Source of the DNA: AWTP1-13 sp963827545
GTDB lineage: Bacteria; Pseudomonadota; Alphaproteobacteria; Rhizobiales; Hyphomicrobiaceae
Assembly: GCA_963827545.1 (NCBI GenBank)
Contig: CAWHBI010000052.1
Span: forward strand, 124,001 to 188,000
Length of the DNA: 64,000 bases
Reading direction: 5' to 3'
Position 1 is the stretch's first letter. Each line of letters opens with the position of its first letter. Positions 1 through 8,175 of the stretch are shown in pieces. The notes under the pieces were generated by a model, which was not told where the DNA came from, made no database searches, and saw only the letters and a list, made by a program, of their open reading frames with translations. The position numbers and the translations under genes were made by a program.

Positions 1-683
1 CTGGCATCGTAGGTTATGCGATGAGCTTTATCATCGCCCACTTCAGGCACCTGGCGCTCATCATGATCACCATGGGCCTGGGGCTGCTGCTGCACGAAGC
101 TGCAAACCAGGCGAGCTGGCTGACCGGTGGCTCCGACGGACTTCAGGGGGTGCGCATTGCTCCGCTGCTCGGCACTTTCAAATTCGATCTCTACGGGTAT
201 ACGGCCTATGGGTATTCGCTGGTCGTGCTGTTCGTCGTGTTCCTGTTCACGCGGCGGCTGGTGAATTCGCCGTTCGGTCTGTCCTTGCGCGGCATTCGCG
301 AGAATCCGATCCGCATGCCCGCCATTGGCGCCCCGAGCGCTGCCCACATCCGCAAGGTCTACACCATCTCGGCGGCGATTGCCGGCATCGCCGGTGCCGT
401 GCTCGCGCAGACGACCAGCACCGTCTCGCTGGGTGTCCTGGAGTTTCAGCGCTCCGCCGACGTGCTCGTGATCCTCATCCTCGGCGGCACCGGGCGGCTT
501 TACGGCGGCCTCGTCGGCGCCATCATCTTCATGGTCGCGCGCGACCAGTTCTCCGGGATCAATCCGCAATTGTGGTACTTCTGGATCGGACTGCTGCTGG
601 TGGCCGTGGTGATGCTGCTGCCCAACGGGGTCCTCGGCGGGCTCGCGCAGTTGACGGCGTCGTGGCGAGGCAGGGCGCCGTGA
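1..683 (+). CDS. livM: Branched-chain amino-acid ABC transporter permease LivM (5' partial)
   Basis: Inner-membrane permease of a HAAT-type importer (branched-chain amino acids, possibly other small amides). The frame is open from the first bases of the window, reading GIVGYA before the internal Met at 21, so the gene begins upstream. Visible are several hydrophobic spans and the family-typical segment LILGGTGRLYGG followed by GAIIFM, the cytoplasmic coupling region and last helices of LivM. The stop TGA (681-683) overlaps the GTG start of livG, so translation is probably coupled. The true substrate cannot be told from the permease alone because the binding-protein gene is outside the window. 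Confidence 0.88.
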   Translation, partial: GIVGYAMSFIIAHFRHLALIMITMGLGLLLHEAANQASWLTGGSDGLQGVRIAPLLGTFKFDLYGYTAYGYSLVVLFVVFLFTRRLVNSPFGLSLRGIRENPIRMPAIGAPSAAHIRKVYTISAAIAGIAGAVLAQTTSTVSLGVLEFQRSADVLVILILGGTGRLYGGLVGAIIFMVARDQFSGINPQLWYFWIGLLLVAVVMLLPNGVLGGLAQLTASWRGRAP

Positions 684-1459
684 GCACGCCAGGTCCACCC
701 TCCCAATCGGCTCCTGCTCTGTCCACGCAGGGTTTGGACAAGAGCTTCGGGTCGCTCGTCGTCGCCAAGGACATCAATATCGCCATTCCGCAAGGCGCCC
801 GCTACGCGTTGATCGGCCCCAATGGAGCGGGCAAGACGACGCTGATCAACCTGATCACCGGCATGCTACGGCCAGACGCCGGACGCATCCACCTTGCCGA
901 TCAGGACATCACCGGCCTCAAGCCGCATCAGCGCGTCGGGCGCGGGCTGGTACGCACATTCCAGATCAACACGCTTTTCCCCCACCTCAATGCGCTCGAA
1001 GCCGTGACACTGGCGGTGTGCGAGCGGCGCGGGGCGGCACGCAATTTCTGGAGGCAGCTGCCCGCCTACAAGGAAGCGGTGGACGAGGCGCATGCCATCC
1101 TCGTCTCGCTCATGCCAGGCGGCGACTGCTACCGGCTGACGCGCGAGCTCCCGTACGGCCAGCAGCGGCTGCTCGAGATCGCGCTGGCACTGGCGACGCG
1201 GCCCAGGGTCTTGCTGCTCGACGAGCCGGCAGCCGGCGTGCCCCGCGACGAGAGCGCGGAGCTGTTCGCCGCGATTGCCGGCCTCTCCCACGACATCACG
1301 GTGCTGTTCATCGAGCATGACATGAACCTCGTGTTCAAGTTCGCTAGCCGCATCATCGTCATGGTGGCGGGGAGCATTCTCGTCGAGGGGACACCGCAGG
1401 CAATAGCGGCCGATGCCCGCGTGCGCGAGGTCTATCTGGGTCGGGCGCGTCATGGCTGA
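680..1459 (+). CDS. livG: Branched-chain amino-acid ABC transporter ATP-binding protein LivG
   Basis: First ATPase of the Liv-type importer, 259 aa from the GTG at 680, which overlaps the livM stop as GTGA. The frame stays open further upstream, but that part lies inside livM and is not expected to be translated. Walker A is GPNGAGKTT (about residues 46-54), the signature region is YGQQR (slightly divergent LPYGQQR, where LSYG is usual) and Walker B is LLLDEPAAG. The H-loop is seen in FIEHDM. The length matches the LivG family (about 255-260 aa). It works with LivF as a heterodimer on the cytoplasmic face of LivM/LivH. Confidence 0.93.
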   Translation: MSTPGPPSQSAPALSTQGLDKSFGSLVVAKDINIAIPQGARYALIGPNGAGKTTLINLITGMLRPDAGRIHLADQDITGLKPHQRVGRGLVRTFQINTLFPHLNALEAVTLAVCERRGAARNFWRQLPAYKEAVDEAHAILVSLMPGGDCYRLTRELPYGQQRLLEIALALATRPRVLLLDEPAAGVPRDESAELFAAIAGLSHDITVLFIEHDMNLVFKFASRIIVMVAGSILVEGTPQAIAADARVREVYLGRARHG

Positions 1460-2177
1460 GGCATTGCTTGCGCTCGAAGGTGTGCGGGCCGGCTACGGCG
1501 ACGCCGTTGTTCTGGAGGACATCTCGCTCCAGATCCCGGAGCACGGCAGCCTCGCGGTGCTGGGTCGCAACGGTGTGGGCAAGTCGACCCTGCTACTCAC
1601 CATCATGGGCTTCACGCAGGTGATGCGTGGCAAGGTGGCGTGGCGCGGAGCAGAGATCACGGGGGTCTCGCCGAACCGGCGCGCCAGACTGGGACTTGGA
1701 TGGGTGGCGCAGGAGCGCGAGATCTTCCCATCGCTGACGCTGGAAGAGAACCTGACCGTGGCGTCGCGGCCTGGGCGCTGGGATTTGCCCTCGGTCTACG
1801 CGCTGTTCCCTCGGCTGGCCGAGCGCCGGAGCAACATGGGCAATCAGCTGTCGGGCGGCGAGCAGCAGATGCTGGCCATTGCGCGTGCACTGATGACCAA
1901 CCCGGCGCTGCTGCTGCTGGACGAGCCGCTCGAAGGCCTGGCGCCGATCATTGTCGAGGAGCTCTCAGCCGCCATCCGGCGCATGCTCGTTGAGGAGGGT
2001 ACGGCCGTCATCCTGATCGAGCAGCATGCCGAGCTTGCCCTTTCGCTCACCAGCGAGGCGATCATCATGGAGCGAGGGGCGATCGTGCATCGCGCGCCCT
2101 CGGCGAGGCTGTCGACCGATGCGGCGACGCTCGACCGCTTCATCGGCTTGCAGGCGGGTGAGGGCGCTGGCCCTTGA
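1452..2177 (+). CDS. livF: Branched-chain amino-acid ABC transporter ATP-binding protein LivF
   Basis: Second ATPase of the Liv-type importer, 241 aa. The ATG at 1452 overlaps the last 8 bases of livG. Walker A is GRNGVGKST, the signature LSGGEQQMLAIARAL is intact, and Walker B is LLLDEPLEGL, with EPLEGLAP being typical of LivF. The H-loop is IEQHAE. The 3' end overlaps the convergent CinA-like gene by 38 bases. livM, livG and livF form a tightly packed operon with overlapping codons. Confidence 0.94.
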   Translation: MAEALLALEGVRAGYGDAVVLEDISLQIPEHGSLAVLGRNGVGKSTLLLTIMGFTQVMRGKVAWRGAEITGVSPNRRARLGLGWVAQEREIFPSLTLEENLTVASRPGRWDLPSVYALFPRLAERRSNMGNQLSGGEQQMLAIARALMTNPALLLLDEPLEGLAPIIVEELSAAIRRMLVEEGTAVILIEQHAELALSLTSEAIIMERGAIVHRAPSARLSTDAATLDRFIGLQAGEGAGP

Positions 2178-2649
2178 GGATCTTCAGCAAGGCGTCCATT
2201 GCCGCTGCTGCGAAGGCGTGCATATTGGCCTGACGGTCCGAGCTTCCGGTTCTTATCGTGAGAGCGCTCTGCGATGGTCCGGCGATCGCGATGCAGGCAT
2301 GCCCGGCAGGGTCGCCGTAGCGGTTGCCGGTAGGGCCCGCCGCTCCAGTCTCCGACAGACCCCATGTCGAGCCGTGTTGCTCACGAATCGTGTCCGCCAG
2401 CAGCAGCGCATAGGGCTCACTCGCCGAGCGGATGCCGGACATCGCTGCGTCCGGTATCGACATCAAGCTGCGCCGGGCTTGGCGCGTGTACACCACTGCG
2501 CCACCGAGAAAGTAGGTCGATGCGCCGGGTACTGCGAGCAGCGATGCCGAGATGAGACCGCCAGTGGAAGACTCTGCAACCGCAATGGTTTCGCGGTGCT
2601 GTTTGAGCTGCTCGGCGATGTGTTCGGCCTTCTCGATCAGTTCCTGCAT
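2140..2649 (-). CDS. CinA C-terminal family protein (PncC-type nicotinamide-nucleotide amidase)
   Basis: Stand-alone CinA C-terminal domain, 169 aa. Characterised members deamidate nicotinamide mononucleotide in NAD salvage. Family motifs are present: AESSTGGLISA near the N-terminus, GGAVVY and SETGAAGPTG in the core. The start chosen is the ATG at 2649 (MQELIEKAEH), preceded by AGGAG at good spacing. A longer frame to 2706 lacks such a site. It is encoded convergently with livF and overlaps its 3' end. The COG1058 nucleotide-binding half found in full-length CinA is absent, as in PncC. Enzymatic activity is inferred from the family. Confidence 0.82.
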   Translation of the reverse strand: MQELIEKAEHIAEQLKQHRETIAVAESSTGGLISASLLAVPGASTYFLGGAVVYTRQARRSLMSIPDAAMSGIRSASEPYALLLADTIREQHGSTWGLSETGAAGPTGNRYGDPAGHACIAIAGPSQSALTIRTGSSDRQANMHAFAAAAMDALLKILKGQRPHPPASR

Positions 2650-2814
2650 CCCGGTTTGCTCCTGAGAGGACACTGGCAAAGTTGCGCATAAAGCGCTGGT
2701 CCCCACGTATTTACCAGCGGCCTAGGGATTGGCCGATGTTTCGATTGCGCTTTTTGCTGCGGCTGCGGCATAGCTATGTGCGCTGCACAATAGATCGCAC
2801 CGATTGCGGGCCCC
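2650..2814. other. Intergenic divergent promoter region (cinA-like / nasT)
   Basis: 165 bases between the divergent CinA-like gene and nasT. Promoters for both should lie here. I see no clear -35/-10 pair. A TGGC-TTGC pair near 2672 has the wrong spacing for sigma-54. Confidence 0.4.
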
Positions 2815-3414
2815 TTGGATAGTCCGACCCCAGACGCCGCGCTGAAGATTCTTCTGATCGACGAGGATCCGATCCGGCGCGCCATTCTGGAAGCTGGATT
2901 GCGGGAGGCCGGCTTCCTCAACATCGTGCGCATCGAGACCACTGTGGGACTGCTCGATCAAGTGTATCGCATCGATCCCGATGTCATCCTGATCGACCTC
3001 GAGAATCCGAGCCGCGATGTGCTGGAGCAGATGTTCCAGGTGTCGCGCATCGTACGCCGCCCGATCGCGATGTTCGTCGACCAGTCCGACCGGGGCACCA
3101 CGGAAGCGGCAGTCGATGCCGGCGTGTCCGCCTACATCGTCGGCGGGCTCAGAAAAGAGCGCGTGAAGGACATTCTCGAGCTGTGCATCTCACGCTTCAA
3201 CGCGGTTGCGCGTCTGCAGGACGAGCTCGACCGCACCAAGAATGCGCTCGAGGCCCGCAAGGTCATCGACCGGGCCAAGGGCATCCTGATGCAAGCCAAG
3301 GGGCTGTCGGAAGAGCAGGCCTATGCCCTGCTGCGCAAGACGGCGATGAACGAGAAACGCAAGATCGCCGACGTGGCGCAGGCCGTGATCACGGCCGCGG
3401 AGCTGCTCAAATGA
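2815..3414 (+). CDS. nasT: ANTAR-domain antiterminator NasT
   Basis: RNA-binding response-regulator-like protein, 199 aa, that lets RNA polymerase read through a terminator in the nitrate-assimilation leader. The N-terminal receiver-like domain starts ILLIDEDPIRR and has Asp in DVILIDLENPS. NasT receivers are usually controlled by protein partner rather than phosphorylation. The C-terminal ANTAR domain (about residues 140-199) follows a coiled stretch and shows VIDRAKGILMQ and the end AAELL. The start is a TTG with no strong ribosome site, so the N-terminus is uncertain by a few residues. Its stop overlaps the start of nasS as ATGA. The likely RNA target lies at 4770-4870. Confidence 0.9.
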   Translation: MDSPTPDAALKILLIDEDPIRRAILEAGLREAGFLNIVRIETTVGLLDQVYRIDPDVILIDLENPSRDVLEQMFQVSRIVRRPIAMFVDQSDRGTTEAAVDAGVSAYIVGGLRKERVKDILELCISRFNAVARLQDELDRTKNALEARKVIDRAKGILMQAKGLSEEQAYALLRKTAMNEKRKIADVAQAVITAAELLK

Positions 3415-4586
3415 AGGATAGGACGAGACTGACCATCGGGTTCATTCCGCTGGCGGATGCCGCAGCGCTCATCGTCGCCGTCGACAAGGGGTTCGCCGCC
3501 CGGGAAGGGCTCGAGGTGGACCTCGTGCGCGAGGTGTCTTGGTCGAACGTGCGCGACAAGCTCAACCTCGGCCTGTTCGACGCGGCGCATCTGCTGGCGC
3601 CTGTTGCCGTCGCCTCGAGCCTTGGGTTCGGTCACGTCAAGGTGCCGATCATTGCGCCGTTCAACCTGGCCCTCAACGGCAACGCCATTACGGTTTCGCC
3701 GGCCCTTTGGGCCGAAATAGCCGAGGCTGCCGATGGCGATCTCGCACTCCCTGCGGTGTCCGCGCGCGCGTTTGCCAGCGTCGTGGCGAAGCGCAGGGCG
3801 AAGAGTGCCGATCCCTTGACCATGGGCATGACCTTTCCCTTCTCCAACCACAACTACCAGCTGCGCTTCTGGATGGCTGCGGGCGGTGTCGATCCCGACG
3901 ATGAAGTTCGGCTCGTTGTGCTGCCGCCGCCGTACATGGTGGAGAGCCTTGCCAACGGCCACGTGGACGGCTTTTGTGTCGGCGCACCGTGGAACTCCGT
4001 GGCGGTGGACTTAGGTGTGGGGCGCATTCTGCACTTCGGCTCGGAGATCGTTGCCCGGATGGCGGAGAAAGTGCTTGCCGTCCGCCGCGAGTGGGCACGC
4101 GAGCATCCCGACGTCCTGACGCGGCTGGTGCGGGCGCACGAAAAAGCCGCGTTGTTCATTGCCGATCCGGGAAACCGGGACGAGGTGGCGTCTCTCCTCG
4201 CCGCACCGGCTCGCGTGGGCGTCCCTGCCGAAGTCCTCCGCCGCACTCTGGAAGGCCGCTTGAAGATGGCGCCCAACGGTGATGTGCGGGCAAGCGAGCG
4301 CTACCTGCTCATCGGACGGCAAGGTGCGAGCCGCCCGGATCCGGTGCAGGCTGCATGGACCTACGCGCAGATGGTGAGGTGGCGGCAGGCCCCGATGTCG
4401 CCCGATCTGCTCGCGGCAACCCAGGATGTTTTCCGGCCGGACCTCTACGACGCTGCGCTCGGCGCTGACGGTAGCCTCGTTGCCGGCGAGCCGGCGGATG
4501 GCATCGGTGCCTTCACGGGCCCGTCCTTCGACTCGCAGGACATCGGCAAATATCTCGCGGATTGGCCCGCCCAACGTCGAGCCTAG
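3411..4586 (+). CDS. nasS: NasS, cytoplasmic nitrate/nitrite sensor (NrtA-like)
   Basis: 391 aa protein of the NrtA/CmpA/SsuA binding-protein fold, beginning MKDRTRLTIGF with no signal peptide. This and the overlap with nasT mark it as the sensor NasS rather than a periplasmic receptor. In Paracoccus, Azotobacter and Bradyrhizobium, NasS holds NasT in an inactive complex and releases it when nitrate or nitrite binds. It is paralogous to NrtA further on: compare IPLADAAALIVAVDKGF and SWSNVRDKL here with IALIDASALVIAKEKGF and SWGATRDNI there. The ATG at 3411 overlaps the nasT stop, indicating translational coupling and a fixed ratio of the partners. Confidence 0.88.
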   Translation: MKDRTRLTIGFIPLADAAALIVAVDKGFAAREGLEVDLVREVSWSNVRDKLNLGLFDAAHLLAPVAVASSLGFGHVKVPIIAPFNLALNGNAITVSPALWAEIAEAADGDLALPAVSARAFASVVAKRRAKSADPLTMGMTFPFSNHNYQLRFWMAAGGVDPDDEVRLVVLPPPYMVESLANGHVDGFCVGAPWNSVAVDLGVGRILHFGSEIVARMAEKVLAVRREWAREHPDVLTRLVRAHEKAALFIADPGNRDEVASLLAAPARVGVPAEVLRRTLEGRLKMAPNGDVRASERYLLIGRQGASRPDPVQAAWTYAQMVRWRQAPMSPDLLAATQDVFRPDLYDAALGADGSLVAGEPADGIGAFTGPSFDSQDIGKYLADWPAQRRA

Positions 4587-4735
4587 CCGATACAAGCACC
4601 GCTGCTGCACTGCACAAAGTTTCCGCAGAATGCGGATGCGTTGGGCAGATCGAGCGGTCCGGTACGCGCAGCTGCCAAGTCCTGGATTCCGTACAACCCA
4701 TTGAAATAGAGAGACAGTTATCTACCGCTTCGTGG

Positions 4736-4752
4736 TTGGCACGAAGCTTGAT
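4736..4752 (+). promoter_or_regulatory. Sigma-54-like -24/-12 promoter for nrtA
   Basis: TTGGCACG, four bases, then TTGAT. It matches the RpoN consensus TGGCACG-N4-TTGCW exactly at the -24 element and in spacing; the only mismatch is A for C in the -12 GC. Transcription would start near 4762-4764, just before the first leader stem-loop at 4770. An inverted repeat (GCTTCGTG and CACGAAGC, 4727-4747) overlaps the -24 box. RpoN/NtrC control of nitrate assimilation is known in alphaproteobacteria; its use here is inferred. Confidence 0.6.
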
Positions 4753-4769
4753 AGGCCAAACGCAAAGCT

Positions 4770-4808
4770 GGTGCCAACGCCGACACCAAGCGGTCAAACG
4801 AACGACCG
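4770..4808 (+). promoter_or_regulatory. Tandem stem-loops, probable NasT (ANTAR) RNA target
   Basis: First hairpin 4770-4787: GGTGCC, loop AACGCC, GACACC (one C-A mismatch). Second hairpin 4791-4808: CGGTC, eight bases, GACCG, containing the hexamer AACGAA. ANTAR proteins recognise two small hairpins whose hexanucleotide loops have A at position 1 and G at position 4, and both loops here fit. They sit between the promoter and the terminator, in the order expected for dual-hairpin antitermination. The gene for the cognate ANTAR protein, nasT, lies 1.4 kb upstream. The folding was done by eye. Confidence 0.65.
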
Positions 4809-4817
4809 GTAAGCAAC

Positions 4818-4870
4818 GCCGCTCACCTGGGGAGGACTCGCTTCAGCGGGCCTCGGGGTGCGGCTTTTTT
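4818..4870 (+). terminator. Leader intrinsic terminator before nrtA
   Basis: Outer stem GCCG-ct-CACC (4818-4827) with GGTGCGGC (4857-4864), inner stem GAGG (4832-4835) with CCTC (4851-4854), followed directly by T6 at 4865-4870. A terminator 70 bases before a start codon inside a co-directional operon is best explained as the regulated attenuator that NasT overrides. Confidence 0.7.
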
Positions 4871-4939
4871 GTTGGCAGGGGGCAGGCGCGCAGGGGCGTG
4901 CCAACGGGCCATCCGAACGACGAGAGGATGACAATCGCA

Positions 4940-6268
4940 ATGAGCAAGATGATCAAAGCACGGACGAAGCAGGCGGGGATCAGCCGGCGCGATCTCATGA
5001 AGTCGGCGTCTGCCACCGCCGCGACTGCAGCGCTGATGACCGCCGCCAAAGCGGCGTTTCCGGCGGGCGCCTTCGCGCAAGGCGCAGGGCCTGAGGTGAA
5101 GAAGGCGATCCTCGGCTACATCGCCCTGATCGACGCCTCGGCGCTGGTGATTGCGAAGGAGAAGGGCTTTTTTGCCAAGCACGGCATGCCCGACGTCGAC
5201 GTTGCCAAGCAGGCCTCTTGGGGTGCCACCCGCGACAATATCGTGCTGGGCTCTGAGAAGAACGGCATCGATGGCGCGCACATCCTCTCGCCGATGCCCT
5301 ACCTGATCTCGACCGGCAAGGTGACGCAGAACAACGTGCCGACGCCCATGTACTTGCTGGCGAGGCTCAATCTCGACGCCCAGGCCGTGTCGGTCGCCAA
5401 CGAATACAAGGACCTCAAAGTCACCACCGATGCCTCCCCGCTCAAGGCGGCCTTCGAGAAGAAGAAGGGCGAGGGCAAGGAGGTGAAGGTCGCCATGACA
5501 TTCCCTGGAGGCACGCACGACCTATGGATTCGCTATTGGCTGGCCGCCGGCGGCATCGATCCGGACAGGGACATCTCGACCATCGTGGTGCCGCCGCCGC
5601 AGATGGTGGCGAACATGAAGGTCGGCAACATGGACGCCTTCTGCGTGGGCGAGCCGTGGAACGAGCAGCTGGTCAACCAGAACATCGGCTTCACCGCCTG
5701 CACCACGGGCGAAATCTGGTTCAAGCACCCGGAAAAGGCCCTCGGCCTGCGCGCCGAGTGGGTGGACAAGCATCCCAACGCTACCCGGGCGCTGCTGATG
5801 GCCGTGATGGAGGCCCAGCAGTGGTGCGAAAAAATGGAAAACAAGCCGGAGCTGGCGGAGATCGTCGGCAAGCGCCAGTGGTTCAACGTGCCCGTGCCGG
5901 ACATCATCGGCCGGCTGAAGGGCGACATCAACTACGGCCATGGCCGCGTCGCAACGGGCACCAAGCAGTACATGAAGTTCTGGAGCGAGCACGCCTCCTA
6001 TCCGTTCAAGAGCCACGACCGGTGGTTCGTCACGGAGGACATCCGCTGGGGCAAATTCGAGCCGACGACGGACGTCAAGGCTCTGGTCGACAAGGTCAAC
6101 CGCGAGGACCTCTGGCGCGAGGCGGCAAAGTCGCTGTCGGTGGCGGCCTCGGATATTCCGGCCTCGCCCTCGCGCGGCAAGGAAACCTTCTTCGACGGCA
6201 AGGTGTTCGATCCGGACGATCACATGGCCTACCTGAAGTCGCTGTCGATCAAGCGAGCCGTGGTCTGA
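4940..6268 (+). CDS. nrtA: NrtA, nitrate ABC transporter substrate-binding protein (Tat-exported)
   Basis: Periplasmic nitrate receptor of the Nrt importer, 442 aa. The N-terminus carries a twin-arginine signal: SRRDLMK followed by an alanine-rich hydrophobic stretch ending AGAFAQG. The mature part is a CmpA/NrtA-type binding protein (KKAILGYIALIDASALVIA, the FPGGTHDLWIRYWLAAGGIDP region, PPPQMVANM). The start at 4940 lies about 9 bases after GAGAGG. An in-frame ATG at 4928 would sit on top of that site and is less likely. The gene is followed by nrtB after 59 bases, and its transcription is probably controlled by the leader at 4736-4870. Confidence 0.92.
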   Translation: MSKMIKARTKQAGISRRDLMKSASATAATAALMTAAKAAFPAGAFAQGAGPEVKKAILGYIALIDASALVIAKEKGFFAKHGMPDVDVAKQASWGATRDNIVLGSEKNGIDGAHILSPMPYLISTGKVTQNNVPTPMYLLARLNLDAQAVSVANEYKDLKVTTDASPLKAAFEKKKGEGKEVKVAMTFPGGTHDLWIRYWLAAGGIDPDRDISTIVVPPPQMVANMKVGNMDAFCVGEPWNEQLVNQNIGFTACTTGEIWFKHPEKALGLRAEWVDKHPNATRALLMAVMEAQQWCEKMENKPELAEIVGKRQWFNVPVPDIIGRLKGDINYGHGRVATGTKQYMKFWSEHASYPFKSHDRWFVTEDIRWGKFEPTTDVKALVDKVNREDLWREAAKSLSVAASDIPASPSRGKETFFDGKVFDPDDHMAYLKSLSIKRAVV

Positions 6269-6327
6269 CCCTAGCTGCCGGCCGCCAGCCCGTGGCCGGC
6301 GCCCCTCTCTCCGCGGAGAAAACGCGC

Positions 6328-7230
6328 ATGAACATGCCCATGCTCAAGCCCGAGACTGCGACGGCAATTCCGGTGCGCAGCGCCGGAGCCGACGTAGTTC
6401 GGTTGAAGCCGCGCAAGCCCGGCTATGTCAGAGCGCGCGTCCTGCCGCGCTTGTCGTCAATTTCCGCCAGCATCCTGCCGCCGTTGGTGATGCTCTCGCT
6501 GTTGCTGATCGTATGGGAGCTGCTGTGCAACCGGCCGGGCGCGACGCTGCCTGCTCCGACGCTGATCTGGACGCAGGCGTACGACCTGATTGTCGATCCG
6601 TTCTTCATCGCCGGACCGCAAGACATCGGGCTCGGCTGGCGCGTGCTCACTTCCCTGCAGCGCGTTGCCATCGGCTACGGATTGGCCGGTGTCATCGGCA
6701 TCATGCTCGGCACCATCATCGGCCAGTCGGTGTGGGCCATGCGCGGGCTCGACCCGATCTTCCAGGTGCTGCGCACGATCTCGCCGCTGGCCTGGCTGCC
6801 CATCTCGCTCGCCGCGTTTCGCGACAGCCAGCCGTCGGCGATCTTCGTGATATTCATCACCTCGGTGTGGCCGATCATCATCAACACGGCGGTCGGCATC
6901 CGCAACATCCCGCAGGACTACCGCAACGTCGCCTTGGTGCTGCGCCTCAACCCGCTCGAGTTCTTCACCAAGATCATGGTCCCGTCGGCGGCGCCGTACA
7001 TCTTCACGGGGCTCAGGATCGGCATCGGCCTGTCGTGGCTCGCCATCGTGGCGGCCGAGATGCTGACCGGCGGCGTCGGCATCGGCTTCTTCATCTGGGA
7101 CGCGTGGAACTCCTCGCGCATCCCCGACATCGTGGTGGCGCTGGTCTACATCGGCGGCGTCGGTTTCGTGCTCGACCGGCTTGTCGCGCTCACGGCCACC
7201 GTTGTCACCCGCGGCACCGCAGCCAACTGA
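6328..7230 (+). CDS. nrtB: NrtB, nitrate ABC transporter permease
   Basis: Inner-membrane permease of the NrtB/SsuC/TauC type, 300 aa. A basic cytoplasmic N-terminus (about 45 residues) precedes hydrophobic segments. The coupling region around YRNVALVLRLNPLEFFTKIMVPSAAPYIFTGLR is the EAA-like loop that docks to the ATPase. The start ATG at 6328 has GGAG nine bases upstream. The gene is 12 bases from nrtC and part of the nrtABC operon. Confidence 0.92.
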   Translation: MNMPMLKPETATAIPVRSAGADVVRLKPRKPGYVRARVLPRLSSISASILPPLVMLSLLLIVWELLCNRPGATLPAPTLIWTQAYDLIVDPFFIAGPQDIGLGWRVLTSLQRVAIGYGLAGVIGIMLGTIIGQSVWAMRGLDPIFQVLRTISPLAWLPISLAAFRDSQPSAIFVIFITSVWPIIINTAVGIRNIPQDYRNVALVLRLNPLEFFTKIMVPSAAPYIFTGLRIGIGLSWLAIVAAEMLTGGVGIGFFIWDAWNSSRIPDIVVALVYIGGVGFVLDRLVALTATVVTRGTAAN

Positions 7231-7242
7231 GGGAGCCGCCTG

Positions 7243-8043
7243 ATGTCCTACCTCAAGATCGACCACGTCGACAAAACCTTCACTCGCGGCGCCCAGGAGA
7301 CCGAGGTGCTGGCCGACATCACGGTCGCCATCGAGAGGGGTGAATATGTTTCCATCATCGGCCACTCGGGCTGCGGCAAGTCCACCCTGCTCAACATCGT
7401 CGCCGGCCTCACGCCGGTGACGACGGGCGCCGTGCTGCTGGAGAACAAGGAGGTGAACGACCCCGGTCCCGATCGTGCGGTCGTGTTCCAGAATCACTCG
7501 CTGCTGCCCTGGCTCACCGTCTACGACAACGTGCGCCTCGCCGTGGACAAAGTCTTCTCGGGCAGCAAGTCACGCAAGGAGCGCCACGCCTGGACCATGC
7601 ACAACCTCGAGCTGGTGCAGATGGCCCACGCCAAGGACAAGCGGCCGATGGAGATCTCGGGCGGCATGAAGCAGCGCGTGGGCCTCGCTCGGGCTCTTGC
7701 GATGGAGCCCAAGGTGCTGCTGCTGGACGAGCCGTTCGGTGCGCTCGACGCACTCACTCGCGCGCACCTGCAGGACTCGGTGATGGCGATCCACGCCCAG
7801 CTCGAGAACACCGTGCTCATGATTACGCACGACGTGGACGAGGCCGTGCTGTTGTCCGATCGCATCGTCATGATGACGAACGGTCCGGCGGCCCGCATCG
7901 GCGAAGTGCTGACCGTGCCTATGGCGCGGCCGCGCAAGCGTCTCGAGCTGGTGGCTGACGCCACCTACATCAGATGCCGGCAGCGCGTGATCGAGTTCCT
8001 CTACGCGCGCCACAAGGCGCCGGCGCTGCAAGCCGCGGAGTAG
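7243..8043 (+). CDS. nrtC: NrtC/NrtD-type nitrate ABC transporter ATP-binding protein
   Basis: Cytoplasmic ATPase of the nitrate importer, 266 aa. Walker A is GHSGCGKST, the signature is ISGGMKQRVGLARAL, Walker B is VLLLDEPFGALDALTR and the H-loop is ITHDVDEA. GAGGGAG lies just upstream of the ATG. It lacks the C-terminal NrtA-like domain of cyanobacterial NrtC, so by architecture it resembles NrtD or SsuB; the symbol follows rhizobial usage. Confidence 0.9.
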   Translation: MSYLKIDHVDKTFTRGAQETEVLADITVAIERGEYVSIIGHSGCGKSTLLNIVAGLTPVTTGAVLLENKEVNDPGPDRAVVFQNHSLLPWLTVYDNVRLAVDKVFSGSKSRKERHAWTMHNLELVQMAHAKDKRPMEISGGMKQRVGLARALAMEPKVLLLDEPFGALDALTRAHLQDSVMAIHAQLENTVLMITHDVDEAVLLSDRIVMMTNGPAARIGEVLTVPMARPRKRLELVADATYIRCRQRVIEFLYARHKAPALQAAE

Positions 8044-8058
8044 GGCGATGCGACCGCG

Positions 8059-8157
8059 CGTAGATTGGGTCAACCCCGGCGCGAGGCCGGGGGCAGACCC
8101 AACGCATTTCCATTTGCGGCGGTGTTGGGTCATCGCTGTCGCTCGACCCAACCTACG
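8059..8157. repeat. Palindromic intergenic repeat, family 1 copy A
   Basis: 99 bases bounded by GTAGATTGGGTC and GACCCAACCTACG. Two hairpins lie inside: TTGGGTC with CCCCGGC/GGCCGGGG up to GACCCAA, then a second TTGGGTC...GACCCAA. A second copy with the same ends and organisation is at 22645-22751. It lies between nrtC and the FAD oxidoreductase gene and could terminate or process the operon mRNA. It resembles REP-type elements widespread in proteobacteria; no transposase is present. Confidence 0.8.
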
Positions 8158-8175
8158 AACGGCGGAGTAGCGCCT

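Larger units (their letters stand above)
4587..4939 (+). promoter_or_regulatory. Regulatory leader region between nasS and nrtA
   Basis: 353 bases without a gene. From 5' to 3' it holds about 150 bases in which I see no clear site, a sigma-54-like promoter (4736-4752), two stem-loops with ANTAR-type loops (4770-4808), an intrinsic terminator (4818-4870) and a ribosome site before nrtA. Direct TGCAC copies near 4606-4615 resemble NtrC half-sites, but no proper palindrome is present. Confidence 0.75.

Noticed and set aside
2665..2690. Second sigma-54 promoter (TGGCAAAGTTGC)
   Set aside because: The GG to GC spacing is 7 instead of 10 bases.
4600..4620. NtrC-binding site upstream of the sigma-54-like promoter
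   Set aside because: Only two direct TGCAC copies are seen; the TGCACY...GGTGCA palindrome is absent.
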